From positions 1-36,046 of the forward strand of contig CAIWXV010000027.1 of the NCBI GenBank assembly GCA_903916765.1: a DNA stretch of 36,046 nucleotides, given 5' to 3'. Of this stretch, positions 19,465 to 28,839 are shown piece after piece. A model generated the notes under the pieces. The model was not told the origin of the DNA. It searched no databases and saw only the letters and a program-made list of their open reading frames with translations. Each line of letters starts with the position of its first letter. Positions within the stretch are counted from its first letter, which is position 1. The DNA comes from an uncultured Dehalococcoidia bacterium. GTDB lineage: Bacteria > Chloroflexota > Dehalococcoidia > Dehalococcoidales > Fen-1064. The position numbers and the translations under genes are program-made.

Positions 19465-21816
19465 ATGAAAAGCAAAATGTTTAGAATTCTCGGTGTAGTA
19501 GCGGCAGTTTCGATGCTGGCAGCAACACTGACGGCAATCCCTGCATTAGCTATTAGTTCCTCAGGGCTGACTATTGTCAATAAAACTATTAGCACTGCTA
19601 CTACATATACCCTTACTTTCAATCTTGGCGCAACCTTACCGCTTGGCGCTGCTGCAATCACGGTGGGCTTCCCCACTGGAACCACTGGACTTGGCGCTGC
19701 CACTGCTACCCTTGAAGCAGGCCCCGGTCTTGGTACCGGTGCTGTCCCTGTAGCCGCAGTTGTTATTGCCAACCCCGCCGGTACCACTAACCTGACAGTG
19801 ACTACGGTTGCCAATATGGGCGCCGGAGCCATCGTCCAGTTAATTTTCACCGGTATTATCAATCCACCCACAGTGGGTGATTTCACCGTCACCTTGAAGA
19901 CCGCTACTGAAACCACCGCGATTACAGCCGGTACCTTCACCACCATTGTTCCGGTACCGCCAATTTTACCGGGTGTCGCTTCTGTTTACAATAGCGCGGG
20001 TGTTTTAATGAGCACAAGCAATTCCTTAACAACCGCTCTTGGTGCAGTTCTTGCCGGCGGAAGCATTACATTAACTCCCGGCCTCTATAACACCGCTTTC
20101 GTTGGTAATGCGCTCTCCTGTACTATCAAGGGTACCACCACTGCAGCTGATGTTATCCTTACATCAATTGGCGCGTGGGCTATGAATGGTGCCACTGTCG
20201 TTATCGACAAAGTGACCATTGATGGTTCAACTGGTGTTCTCACTATGACCAACGCTACTGCAGGGACTGTGAGTAATTCCGTCCTGAAGGGCGCTGTATT
20301 AACCATGGCCGGTGCAGGCACCAACACAGTTGATACCTGTGCTTTCACAGTTTTAACTGTTGCAAACGGCTTCGCCAACGGAGCTGCTGCCACTGTTAAG
20401 ACCTCTACCTTCAGCGTCGCCGGTACCGGTGTCGGTATCGCTAACGGCGCTAACGTTACTGTCAGCGGCTGCACGTTCACCGGCGTTACCGCTGCAGGCA
20501 TTGGTATTGCTCTGACTGCTGGTGCCGCTAACGTTATCGGAACCAGCACTTTCACCGGTTTAACCACTGCTCTGGCAGTCACCGCTCCTGCCGCGGTTGC
20601 CTTTAATGGCAATACCGTATCTACCTGCGGCGTCACCTTAGGAGCCTCCGCTATCGCCGTAACCAGCACAGCCGGATTATCAGTAACCAACTGTAAAATC
20701 ACCGGCAGTTTGGCTAACATTATTAATGTAGCCGCTAACGACAATCTAGTCGTTGTCATGTTCAATGAATTCAGCGGCAACGTTTCCAGCGCAACCAATG
20801 CCGGTGGCGTTGGATTCTTGAATGTCACCCACAACTATTGGGGAGGAGCAGCCGCTCCTACTTCAACCGCGACTGTTTCCTATGCTCTTCCTCTTGGCAA
20901 AGCCGCTACCGCTAGTAGTTTCGCCGCCGCACTCACTTTGAATGCAACTGCAACTGCCCGCGTAAACATCACGGCTTCGACCGCCTCTACGCTGCTTGGT
21001 GCTGGTATCTTAACCGGAATCCCTGTGGGCGTAGCTCTACCAACAACTGTTACAGCGGTCAACTACTATGATGTGTTCGGTGTTGCTACCACCGCTGCAA
21101 CCATTCAATTCTACGGCACTACCACTGCTCCAATCACCGCTAGTTCTGCGGTCTATTTCTACAACACAACTTTCGGCAGATGGGATCCCGCTGCTTATAC
21201 CGTTAACATCTTTGGCAATTACGTAGAAGTAACGGTTGGTGCTACTCCTACTGCCGCTCAGTTCGTTGGGTTACCGTTCGCTCTGGTTACCATTAACCCG
21301 ACCGCTCCTGCAGCTCCTCCTGTTGCCGTTATAGCCCAGTATCCTTTGAATGGTGCGGTGGCCATACCCATCGATGTCACCTTCACCTGGCCCGCAGTAG
21401 CCGGTGCAACCAGCTACGACTTCGTACTGGCTCAAGAACTCGGCCAGATCGATAAATTCGCCATTCCGGATTACGGCAGCACAACTCCTACCAATGCTGT
21501 AAAGGCTTCTACGGATATGAAGTACAATACTCAATATTGGTGGAGAGTCAGATCAGTCAATTCAATCGGTAGTAGTGCTTGGACTGTGGGCACCTTCACG
21601 ACTGCTAAGGAACCAGCGGCTGTAGTCACACCGACGACAACCATCATTGTTCCGACCCAGCCTGCTGTAACACCTACCGTCATCATTACGACATCTGCAC
21701 CTGTCGAACAAACGCCCGTCATACCTTCTTACCTGCTCTGGGCTGTAATTGCAGTCGGTGCAGTACTCGTCATCGTCGTAATTGTCCTGATTGTCAGAAC
21801 CCGCAGAATTAGCTAA
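19465..21816 (+). CDS. Large secreted, C-terminally membrane-anchored surface protein (beta-helix-like low-complexity body, FN3-like domain near C-terminus)
   Basis: Start ATG 19465 (MKSKMFRILGVVAAVSMLAATLTAIPALA signal peptide) preferred to track TTG 19420; Ala/Thr/Gly/Val-rich body with SVLKGA, TFTGVTAAGIGI, NTVSTCGVTL, KITGS-type beta-helix spacing; C-terminus SYLLWAVIAVGAVLVIVVIVLIVRTRRIS. Confidence 0.88.
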   Translation: MKSKMFRILGVVAAVSMLAATLTAIPALAISSSGLTIVNKTISTATTYTLTFNLGATLPLGAAAITVGFPTGTTGLGAATATLEAGPGLGTGAVPVAAVVIANPAGTTNLTVTTVANMGAGAIVQLIFTGIINPPTVGDFTVTLKTATETTAITAGTFTTIVPVPPILPGVASVYNSAGVLMSTSNSLTTALGAVLAGGSITLTPGLYNTAFVGNALSCTIKGTTTAADVILTSIGAWAMNGATVVIDKVTIDGSTGVLTMTNATAGTVSNSVLKGAVLTMAGAGTNTVDTCAFTVLTVANGFANGAAATVKTSTFSVAGTGVGIANGANVTVSGCTFTGVTAAGIGIALTAGAANVIGTSTFTGLTTALAVTAPAAVAFNGNTVSTCGVTLGASAIAVTSTAGLSVTNCKITGSLANIINVAANDNLVVVMFNEFSGNVSSATNAGGVGFLNVTHNYWGGAAAPTSTATVSYALPLGKAATASSFAAALTLNATATARVNITASTASTLLGAGILTGIPVGVALPTTVTAVNYYDVFGVATTAATIQFYGTTTAPITASSAVYFYNTTFGRWDPAAYTVNIFGNYVEVTVGATPTAAQFVGLPFALVTINPTAPAAPPVAVIAQYPLNGAVAIPIDVTFTWPAVAGATSYDFVLAQELGQIDKFAIPDYGSTTPTNAVKASTDMKYNTQYWWRVRSVNSIGSSAWTVGTFTTAKEPAAVVTPTTTIIVPTQPAVTPTVIITTSAPVEQTPVIPSYLLWAVIAVGAVLVIVVIVLIVRTRRIS

Positions 21817-21856
21817 CGGTTCAAAAATCAAGACAAAATCACTAACCTGAATCCAA

Positions 21857-21891
21857 GGGAGCCCCGATAGAATCGGGGCTCCCTTCTTTTT
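21857..21891 (+). terminator. Rho-independent terminator of the surface protein gene
   Basis: GGGAGCCCCGAT-AGA-ATCGGGGCTCCC followed by TTCTTTTT. Confidence 0.92.
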
Positions 21892-21915
21892 GTCCAACTG
21901 CCATACCGCCTTAAG

Positions 21916-21950
21916 ATACATTCGTCCCGATAAAATCGGGACGAATGTAT
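21916..21950. repeat. Perfect inverted repeat
   Basis: ATACATTCGTCCCGAT-AAA-ATCGGGACGAATGTAT: 16-bp arms, 3-nt loop, 25 bp after the preceding terminator. Confidence 0.9.
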
Positions 21951-22031
21951 GACACACTGCAGTACTTGCCCCAAATATTTTCTTAACAATTCCGTCATAT
22001 TATAGGTATAATAGGGTTCCAGGGAGTCATT

Positions 22032-22730
22032 ATGGTGTCTAGGAAGATTTTGGTAGTCGATGACGATGTAAAAACGGTAGAGCTGGTCAAGCTCTATCTG
22101 GATCGTGACGGTTACCATGTTTTAACCGCATACGATGGGAACGAAGCACTGGAACTTGCCCGTCAGAGCCACCCCGACCTGATAGTGCTCGACCTGATGT
22201 TACCCGGATGTGACGGGTTGGAAATCTGCCATCAATTAAAGAACGAATCCGATGTTCCCATCATCATGCTCACTGCCCGAACCACGGAAGATGACAAACT
22301 GACAGGATTGGACAGTGGTGCTGATGACTATATGACCAAACCATTCAGCCCCAGAGAACTTGCCGCCAGGGTACGCGCCGTCCTCAGAAGACTACCCGAA
22401 GAGGCACTTCAGCGTGGTCCGGAGGAAATCAAATGTAGTGATCTGGCGATTAATTTCCCCAAGCGTGAGGCCTCAATAAAAGGCAAAGCCCTACAACTTA
22501 CTCCGGCAGAATTCAAATTATTGGGAGTGTTAGCCAAGGAACCAGGGCGAGTATTCAGCCGTGAACAGCTCATAAGTATGGTTTTTGGATATGATTTCGA
22601 AGGTTTTGACCGTACGATAGACGTTCATATCCTCAATCTGCGCAGAAAGTTGGAACCTGACCCCAACCATCCGAAATATATAAAGACTGTTTATGGAACC
22701 GGCTACAAATTTGCAGGAAGTGCGGAATGA
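22032..22730 (+). CDS. OmpR/PhoB-family two-component response regulator
   Basis: [23 protein letters not shown]...[18 protein letters not shown]...[18 protein letters not shown], winged-helix C-terminus [20 protein letters not shown]. Confidence 0.97.
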   Translation: MVSRKILVVDDDVKTVELVKLYLDRDGYHVLTAYDGNEALELARQSHPDLIVLDLMLPGCDGLEICHQLKNESDVPIIMLTARTTEDDKLTGLDSGADDYMTKPFSPRELAARVRAVLRRLPEEALQRGPEEIKCSDLAINFPKREASIKGKALQLTPAEFKLLGVLAKEPGRVFSREQLISMVFGYDFEGFDRTIDVHILNLRRKLEPDPNHPKYIKTVYGTGYKFAGSAE

Positions 22731-24109
22731 TAAACAAACTAAGATTAATATCGCATAAACTGCAATTCCGTCTCTTGCTGTCCTTCCTTATCGTCATAAT
22801 TGTAGCCATCGGCGCTATCTTGATTTTTGTGGTGAGCAATACCGGTGGTGAGCTTCAGCAGTTCGACCAGCGTGCCGCACAAGGACGTGACTTACGCATC
22901 GAATTCATGCTATCGAATTATTATGCCATCAGCGGAAACTGGAATGGTGTGCAATCATTTGTGGAAGCCCTGGCCACTTTAGAAGAACAGCATATCATTG
23001 TCACCAACGACTCGGGTATCATTGTCGCTAATTCCGAGGGTACCTCGCTAGGCAAACAATACCATCCCACCGCACCCAGCATACCGTTATTTGCACCGGC
23101 AGCACTGTCGACTTTACCTTCACAGAGAAGCTCCGTAGGAACTCTCTATATCAACCCTGAGAATAACCCATTCACTCTTACCAAGGGTCTGGCGATAACA
23201 ATAAACAGCTTCCTTCTCTGGGGAGGCTTGATTGCAATTGTCCTGGCACTTTTATTGACATTCATATTATCCCGTAGAATCTTAGCCCCCGTTCGTGCAC
23301 TCACAACGACTGCACGGCAATTAGGGCAAGGCAATTTTTCCAAGAGGGTAACCGTCAAAGATAAAGGTGAGATAGGAGAACTGGCTCAATCCTTCAACAC
23401 AATGGCTGATGACCTCGAAAGGGCAGAAAAGTTGAGACGGAATTTAATTGCAGACACTGCTCATGAGCTCAGAACACCGCTATCTAATCTGAAAGGTTAC
23501 CTCGAAGCGATACGTGATGACGTTGTAAAACCGGATGCCGCTACCATTAATTCGCTATATGAAGAGGTTACACTATTAACACGTCTGGTTGATGACTTAC
23601 AGGAACTAGCCCTTGCAGAAGCAAGCGAATTAAAGCTCATCAGACAAGCGGAGGACATTCCCCGAATCATCAATCAGGTAACAACTGCCGCTCAAGCTCA
23701 AGCTAATACCAAGGAAATAAGTTTACAAGCTAATCTACCTGATACTCTCCCGTTATGCGACATCGATGCACAACGAATTGCACAAGTCATACGCAACCTC
23801 GTCGACAATGCTATCACACACACACCACATGGGGGTAAGATTACCGTAACTGCCAAAGAATCCGGTAACTGGGTAGAAGTAGCCGTGACAGATAATGGCG
23901 AAGGTATTCCGGCAGAAGAACTTCAGAACATTTTTGAGCGGTTCTATCGTGTCGACCGGTCACGGTCTCGCCTAACAGGCGGAAGCGGATTAGGACTTAC
24001 CATTGCCAAACGGCTCGTGGAAGCACACGGCGGCAGAATAGCTGTCAGCAGCGAACTGGGGAAAGGAAGCTGTTTTACCTTCACTATCCCGATAGTCAAA
24101 GCTCAGTGA
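22727..24109 (+). CDS. HAMP-domain sensor histidine kinase
   Basis: Overlaps the regulator stop by ATGA; two TM segments, [21 protein letters not shown]-box, [12 protein letters not shown]-box, [20 protein letters not shown]-box. Confidence 0.97.
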   Translation: MINKLRLISHKLQFRLLLSFLIVIIVAIGAILIFVVSNTGGELQQFDQRAAQGRDLRIEFMLSNYYAISGNWNGVQSFVEALATLEEQHIIVTNDSGIIVANSEGTSLGKQYHPTAPSIPLFAPAALSTLPSQRSSVGTLYINPENNPFTLTKGLAITINSFLLWGGLIAIVLALLLTFILSRRILAPVRALTTTARQLGQGNFSKRVTVKDKGEIGELAQSFNTMADDLERAEKLRRNLIADTAHELRTPLSNLKGYLEAIRDDVVKPDAATINSLYEEVTLLTRLVDDLQELALAEASELKLIRQAEDIPRIINQVTTAAQAQANTKEISLQANLPDTLPLCDIDAQRIAQVIRNLVDNAITHTPHGGKITVTAKESGNWVEVAVTDNGEGIPAEELQNIFERFYRVDRSRSRLTGGSGLGLTIAKRLVEAHGGRIAVSSELGKGSCFTFTIPIVKAQ

Positions 24110-24156
24110 CGTAAGCTCCCAACAGTTCCCCAGAATTTAACATGCTGGCTTTCTAA

Positions 24157-24336
24157 CAAACACTGTTAGTACCGGAAGCTACCACAACACCAACTCAACA
24201 ACCCGTAAATGCCCATATAAATATTCCGGAATGGGTAATGTACGGCGGTATAGGTTTATTAAGAACAATTTTGATAACGCTAGTAATACTCGTGATAAAC
24301 ATGATAATAATGATAAGAAACAATCGCCCTTGGTAA
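24157..24336 (+). pseudogene. Remnant encoding the C-terminal membrane anchor of a surface protein
   Basis: Open frame QTLLVPEATTTPTQQPVNAHINIPEWVMYGGIGLLRTILITLVILVINMIIMIRNNRPW*, preceded in frame by TAA with no plausible start; architecture parallels the C-terminus of the 19465-21816 product (Pro/Thr linker, aromatic, TM, basic tail). Confidence 0.5.
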
Positions 24337-24350
24337 AGCTGTGTGAGGGT

Positions 24351-24986
24351 TTACTTATAATTGAGCAGAACGACCTGTAGAGAAAGAGGCAGATTATTTT
24401 TATTCACTAATAGTTTAGGTTGGGGCACTGATTCTTTAACTCCCATCTCTTTGAGGAAACGGTCGACTGTTGCCAGTTCTTTTTTCAGGACCTCGGTTTT
24501 GTAATGCATTGGGATGACGATTTTCGGCTCTAAACGGCGGACCACCTCAGCGGCTTGAGTCGCATCAATCGTAGAAACACCACCCACCGGCAACATCAGC
24601 ACATCGACCGAATCGATAGCCGCTACCTGTTCGGCAGTGAGAGGGTGTCCCAGATCACCCATATGACAGACCGACAGGTCATCAATCTCAATTACATAAA
24701 CGGTATTCTTCCCTCTCTGGGCGCCCTTTTCATTATCATGATAAGTCTGCACCCCGATAGTTAGGATACCACCAATCTCATACTCACCGGGCCCCCTGAT
24801 AACAATCGGGTCATCACCCACACCTTTAACATAAGAATGACCGTCATGCGAATGACTGACGGTAACGATTTGAGGCGTGACTTTACCCAGAGTATAACCA
24901 AGTTCAGGGGAGAAAGGGTCAGTTAAAATAGTAGCTTGTTTACCTTTGAGCTTGAAACAGGAATGTCCGAGCCAAGTAATCTCCAT
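24351..24986 (-). CDS. UPF0173-type metallo-beta-lactamase-fold metal-dependent hydrolase
   Basis: MEITWLGHSCFKLKGKQATILTDPFSPELGY...VTVSHSHDGHSYVKGV...HMGDLGHPLTAEQ...VIPMHYKTE. Confidence 0.93.
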   Translation of the reverse strand: MEITWLGHSCFKLKGKQATILTDPFSPELGYTLGKVTPQIVTVSHSHDGHSYVKGVGDDPIVIRGPGEYEIGGILTIGVQTYHDNEKGAQRGKNTVYVIEIDDLSVCHMGDLGHPLTAEQVAAIDSVDVLMLPVGGVSTIDATQAAEVVRRLEPKIVIPMHYKTEVLKKELATVDRFLKEMGVKESVPQPKLLVNKNNLPLSLQVVLLNYK

Positions 24987-25042
24987 TAATTAAGTTTAAC
25001 ACAGGCACGCTTGAGATTCAATTACCATATTGATACAAACTC

Positions 25043-25071
25043 TTGACAATCTTTGCCCAAAATGCTAATTT
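25043..25071 (+). promoter_or_regulatory. Promoter of the hrcA heat-shock operon (TTGACA-N17-TAATTT)
   Basis: TTGACA 25043-25048, TAATTT 25066-25071 with upstream TGC; 8 nt before CIRCE. Confidence 0.65.
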
Positions 25072-25078
25072 AAGATTG

Positions 25079-25105
25079 TTAGCAGTCGGTAGGTAAGAGT
25101 GCTAA
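25079..25105 (+). promoter_or_regulatory. CIRCE element (HrcA operator)
   Basis: TTAGCAGTC-N9-GAGTGCTAA; one mismatch from TTAGCACTC-N9-GAGTGCTAA, directly before hrcA. Confidence 0.93.
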
Positions 25106-25107
25106 AT

Positions 25108-26157
25108 ATGAATAAAACACTTTCGCCAAGAACAGATTTCATCTTAAAATCCATTGTCGAGCAATATATCGCTCGGGCATTGCCCGTGCCGTCTCAGAGC
25201 ATCATGGATAACTATCGAATGGATGTCTCTTCCGCCACCATTCGTAACGAGATGATGCATTTGAAACAGGACGGCTACATCCTACAACCTCACACCTCAG
25301 CCGGTAGTGTCCCCTCGGATAATGGCTACCGCTATTATGTGGAAACACTGACCGATGTCCGCTTACCCATAAACCAACAGAGAATGATTAACCATCTTTT
25401 CCATCAAGTTGAGACCCGACTGGAAGAGTGGGCAAGACTAACTGCTACACTGCTGGCTAATCTGTCCCAAAACATGGCGATTGTTACCACTGCCAGAGCA
25501 TCTAATTGCATCTTTAAACATCTGGAACTGGTCAGCATACAGGATTCCACAGCATTGGTTGTTCTGGTTCTTGAAGGTGCTATCGTCAGGCAACAATTAG
25601 CTACCTTCGAGCAGGTGATATCGCAAACAGACTTGACGACCATCAGTAATAAACTGAACTTTGCCTTTGACGGATTGAGCAAACCTCAGATTATGGGGAA
25701 AAACATAGAATTGACCGAACTCGAAAAAAGCATCGCCGACTGTGTACTGAATATTATGAAATCCGAAGACGAAACAGGGCGTGAAGGACCTTATCTGGAT
25801 GGAATGCAATTTATTTTTAACCAACCGGAGTTCTCAAGCCCTCATCAGGCCGTGACACTATTAGAACTCACCGAACATAAAAACTTGATGAGCGTCATTA
25901 TGGCAAACGACATGGCGGGAGATGGAGTACATGTCTTCATCGGTAAAGAAAACAGAGCGGAGGCTATTCAAAATTACAGCCTCGTTGTCAGCCGATATGG
26001 TTTGCCAGGGGAAGCCATCGGTTGTATTGCCATCTTAGGACCCACTCGTATGCATTACGTCCGTAGTATTGCCTCCGTAGATTACCTGTCGGAAGTACTA
26101 ACCGGACTTGTTGCATGGTTACATGGCAGAAAAACAACGCCGGAATCAAAAAACTAG
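25108..26157 (+). CDS. hrcA: Heat-inducible transcription repressor HrcA (start ATG 25108 preferred; track GTG 25099 lies inside CIRCE)
   Basis: LSPRTDFILKSIVEQYIARALPVPSQSIMDNYRMDVSSATIRNEMMHLKQDGYILQPHTSAGSVPSDNGYRYYV. Confidence 0.96.
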   Translation: MNKTLSPRTDFILKSIVEQYIARALPVPSQSIMDNYRMDVSSATIRNEMMHLKQDGYILQPHTSAGSVPSDNGYRYYVETLTDVRLPINQQRMINHLFHQVETRLEEWARLTATLLANLSQNMAIVTTARASNCIFKHLELVSIQDSTALVVLVLEGAIVRQQLATFEQVISQTDLTTISNKLNFAFDGLSKPQIMGKNIELTELEKSIADCVLNIMKSEDETGREGPYLDGMQFIFNQPEFSSPHQAVTLLELTEHKNLMSVIMANDMAGDGVHVFIGKENRAEAIQNYSLVVSRYGLPGEAIGCIAILGPTRMHYVRSIASVDYLSEVLTGLVAWLHGRKTTPESKN

Positions 26158-26224
26158 AGCCGAACATCACTGAAGAAATCCGAAGAAAGCAAAATCGGGA
26201 ATCACTACGCTTCAATAAGGAGAG

Positions 26225-26791
26225 ATGTTAAAAAGCATGATACCGAGAGAACCGGAAAATCAGGATAATAATGAGTCCGAAATCGGAAATAATCCGGCAT
26301 GTGAATCAAGCCAAGATATTGAGAAAGTCCTGACAGAAGCACAACAAAAAGCCCAGGATTATCTGGATAGCTGGAAAAGGGCTCAAGCGGATTTTATCAA
26401 CTACAAACGTCGTACAGAGCAGGAAAGATTGGAGATGGGGAAATACGCCAATACCCAGCTTATCCTTAGCCTTTTGCCGATTCTAGATGATTTCGACAGG
26501 GCTTTTGATTCGACCACACCACAGCTGGAGAAAACAGAATGGATAGAAGGTATAAAACTTATCGAACGCAAATTAAAGTCAATACTGGAGATACAGGGGG
26601 TATCCCCGATTAAAGCAGTCGGAGAGCCTTTCGATCCCAATCTGCACGAAGCTGTGATGCACATTAAAGGAGAAGAAGGGAAGGTAATACAGGAATTGCG
26701 TAAAGGCTACAACCTATATGATAAAGTTATCCGCCCGAGTCATGTAGCCGTCGGCAACGGAGAGCTGGTAGAAGAACAAACTGACGAATAA
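26225..26791 (+). CDS. grpE: Nucleotide exchange factor GrpE
   Basis: AQQKAQDYLDSWKRAQADFINYKRRTEQER...LLPILDDFDRAF...GEPFDPNLHEAVMHI...VIRPSHVAVGNG. Confidence 0.96.
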   Translation: MLKSMIPREPENQDNNESEIGNNPACESSQDIEKVLTEAQQKAQDYLDSWKRAQADFINYKRRTEQERLEMGKYANTQLILSLLPILDDFDRAFDSTTPQLEKTEWIEGIKLIERKLKSILEIQGVSPIKAVGEPFDPNLHEAVMHIKGEEGKVIQELRKGYNLYDKVIRPSHVAVGNGELVEEQTDE

Positions 26792-26839
26792 ATTTCACTC
26801 GATAAACATAGTACAGAGATATAGATAGGAGGTATTTAA

Positions 26840-28738
26840 ATGGGAAGAACAGTTGGTATTGACCTGGGAACGACATTCAGCGAAGTGGCAGTGATGCAGG
26901 GTGGCGAACCGGTGGTAATTCCTTCGGCCGAAGGCAGCCACTTGTTCCCATCGATAGTCGCAATAAATAAGGGGGGAGAACGGCTGGTCGGGCAGATAGC
27001 CAGACGACAGGCGATTGTGAACCCTGAGAATACGATTTACAACATCAAGCGATTCATGGGACGCAAATGGGGTGAACCCCTAGGAAGGGAACTCCCGGTA
27101 GAAGAGGATGCCCGCCGCAAAACCTATAAAGTAACGCGCGGCTCTAACAACGAAGCAAAAGTCTTAATGGGTGGGAAAGAATATAGCCCTCCGGAAATAT
27201 CGGCAATGATTCTGCAAAAGCTGAAGACCGATGCCGAGGCATATCTAGGTGATAAAGTCACCGATGCCGTCATCACTGTCCCGGCATACTTCAATGATGC
27301 TCAACGTCAGGCGACTAAAGATGCCGGTACCATCGCAGGACTAAATGTCCTCAGAATTATTAACGAGCCGACTGCGGCCGCACTGGCGTATGGTTTGGAT
27401 AAGAAAAAAGAGGAAACCATTGCTGTCTACGATCTCGGCGGTGGGACATTCGATGTCTCCATTCTGGAGATTGGAGGGGGAACTTTCCAGGTCAAGTCAA
27501 CCGCCGGAGATACTCATCTGGGCGGTGAGGATTTCGACCAGAGAATTATGGACTGGCTTAGTGAAGAATTTAAACGTGACCAAGGTATCGACCTGAGACA
27601 AGATAGAATGGCACTACAGAGACTCAAGGAAGCAGCAGAAAAAGCTAAGATAGAGCTTACTACCGTTCAGCAAACCGATATTAACCTGCCATTTATCACG
27701 GCTGATGCCAGTGGTCCCAAACACCTTAACATTGCCCTCAGCCGCGCCAAGCTGGAACAATTAGTAATGGATTTGGTGGAAAAAACTCTTGAGCCGTGCA
27801 AACAGGCAGTAAATGATGCTGGTAAAACCACCGCTCAAATCGATGAGGTTATCCTCGTTGGCGGACAGACCAGAATGCCGCTCGTCCAGCAAAAAGTGAA
27901 GCAGTTCTTCGGTAAGGAACCGAATAAAGGGGTCAACCCCGATGAAGTAGTAGCCATAGGCGCTGCAATTCAAGCCGGGGTGCTCAAAGGTGAAGTCAAG
28001 GAAGTCTTACTGCTGGACGTTACGCCTCTTACACTCGGTATCGAGACTCTGGGTGGAGTGATGACACCGCTTATTACACGCAATACCACTATTCCCACAT
28101 CCAAGAGCCAGATTTTTAGCACCGCCACAGATAGTCAACCCAGCGTGGAAATTCATGTCATGCAGGGTGAAAGGCAAATGGCAAACGATAACCGGACCCT
28201 GGGACGGTTTATGCTGGATGGTATTTTGCCAGCACCGCGAGGATTGCCTCAGATCGAGGTTACATTCGATATTGATGCCAATGGCATTTTGAGTGTAAAA
28301 GCACATGATAAGGGCACCGGTAAGGAACAAAAAATCACTATCACTGCCTCCAGCGGCTTGAGCAAGGACGAGATAGAGAAGATGCGGAAGGAAGGTGAAG
28401 TTCACGCCTCTGAAGATGCCAAGCGTAAAGAAGAGGTGGAAACCCGCAATACCGCCGACAATATGGCTTACATGGCGGAAAAAACCTTGCGCGATAACAA
28501 AGATAAGATTCCCGATGAGATGAATAAAGAAATTGAAGGCAAAGTCGCTGCAGTACGGGAGTCTCTAAAGGGAAGCGATATCGAAGCCGTCAAACGAGCC
28601 TCTCAGGAATTGAATGAAGCTATGCAAAAAGTTGGCGCAGAAATCTACAAACAACAACAACCACCGCCGGGAAATCAGCCACCACCCGGTGGCAAGAAAG
28701 ACGATGGTACCGTAGATGGCGAATTCCACGAGGTGTAG
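26840..28738 (+). CDS. dnaK: Molecular chaperone DnaK
   Basis: [63 protein letters not shown]. Confidence 0.99.
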   Translation: MGRTVGIDLGTTFSEVAVMQGGEPVVIPSAEGSHLFPSIVAINKGGERLVGQIARRQAIVNPENTIYNIKRFMGRKWGEPLGRELPVEEDARRKTYKVTRGSNNEAKVLMGGKEYSPPEISAMILQKLKTDAEAYLGDKVTDAVITVPAYFNDAQRQATKDAGTIAGLNVLRIINEPTAAALAYGLDKKKEETIAVYDLGGGTFDVSILEIGGGTFQVKSTAGDTHLGGEDFDQRIMDWLSEEFKRDQGIDLRQDRMALQRLKEAAEKAKIELTTVQQTDINLPFITADASGPKHLNIALSRAKLEQLVMDLVEKTLEPCKQAVNDAGKTTAQIDEVILVGGQTRMPLVQQKVKQFFGKEPNKGVNPDEVVAIGAAIQAGVLKGEVKEVLLLDVTPLTLGIETLGGVMTPLITRNTTIPTSKSQIFSTATDSQPSVEIHVMQGERQMANDNRTLGRFMLDGILPAPRGLPQIEVTFDIDANGILSVKAHDKGTGKEQKITITASSGLSKDEIEKMRKEGEVHASEDAKRKEEVETRNTADNMAYMAEKTLRDNKDKIPDEMNKEIEGKVAAVRESLKGSDIEAVKRASQELNEAMQKVGAEIYKQQQPPPGNQPPPGGKKDDGTVDGEFHEV

Positions 28739-28770
28739 ACGGTAAATTACACAAGGTATAAAATAAAGAA

Positions 28771-28799
28771 TGCTGGAGAGGTTAATACCCCCTCCAGCA
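28771..28799 (+). other. Hairpin in the dnaK-dnaJ intergenic region
   Basis: TGCTGGAG-aggttaataccccc-related loop-CTCCAGCA, 8-bp arms, no obvious T-run. Confidence 0.6.
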
Positions 28800-28839
28800 A
28801 GACTTTCAGCTTCTTTCAGATAATGGGGTTTAGGTTCGT

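Noticed and set aside
19392-19946. 184-aa minus-strand ORF (Val/Ala-rich)
   Set aside because: Antisense shadow of the compositionally biased surface protein; composition explained by the complementary strand's codons.
20085-20834. 249-aa minus-strand ORF
   Set aside because: Same reason: long open antisense frame over GC-rich Ala/Thr/Val codons of the surface protein, no SD or family features.
28007-28405. 132-aa minus-strand ORF inside dnaK
   Set aside because: Antisense to highly conserved dnaK coding sequence.
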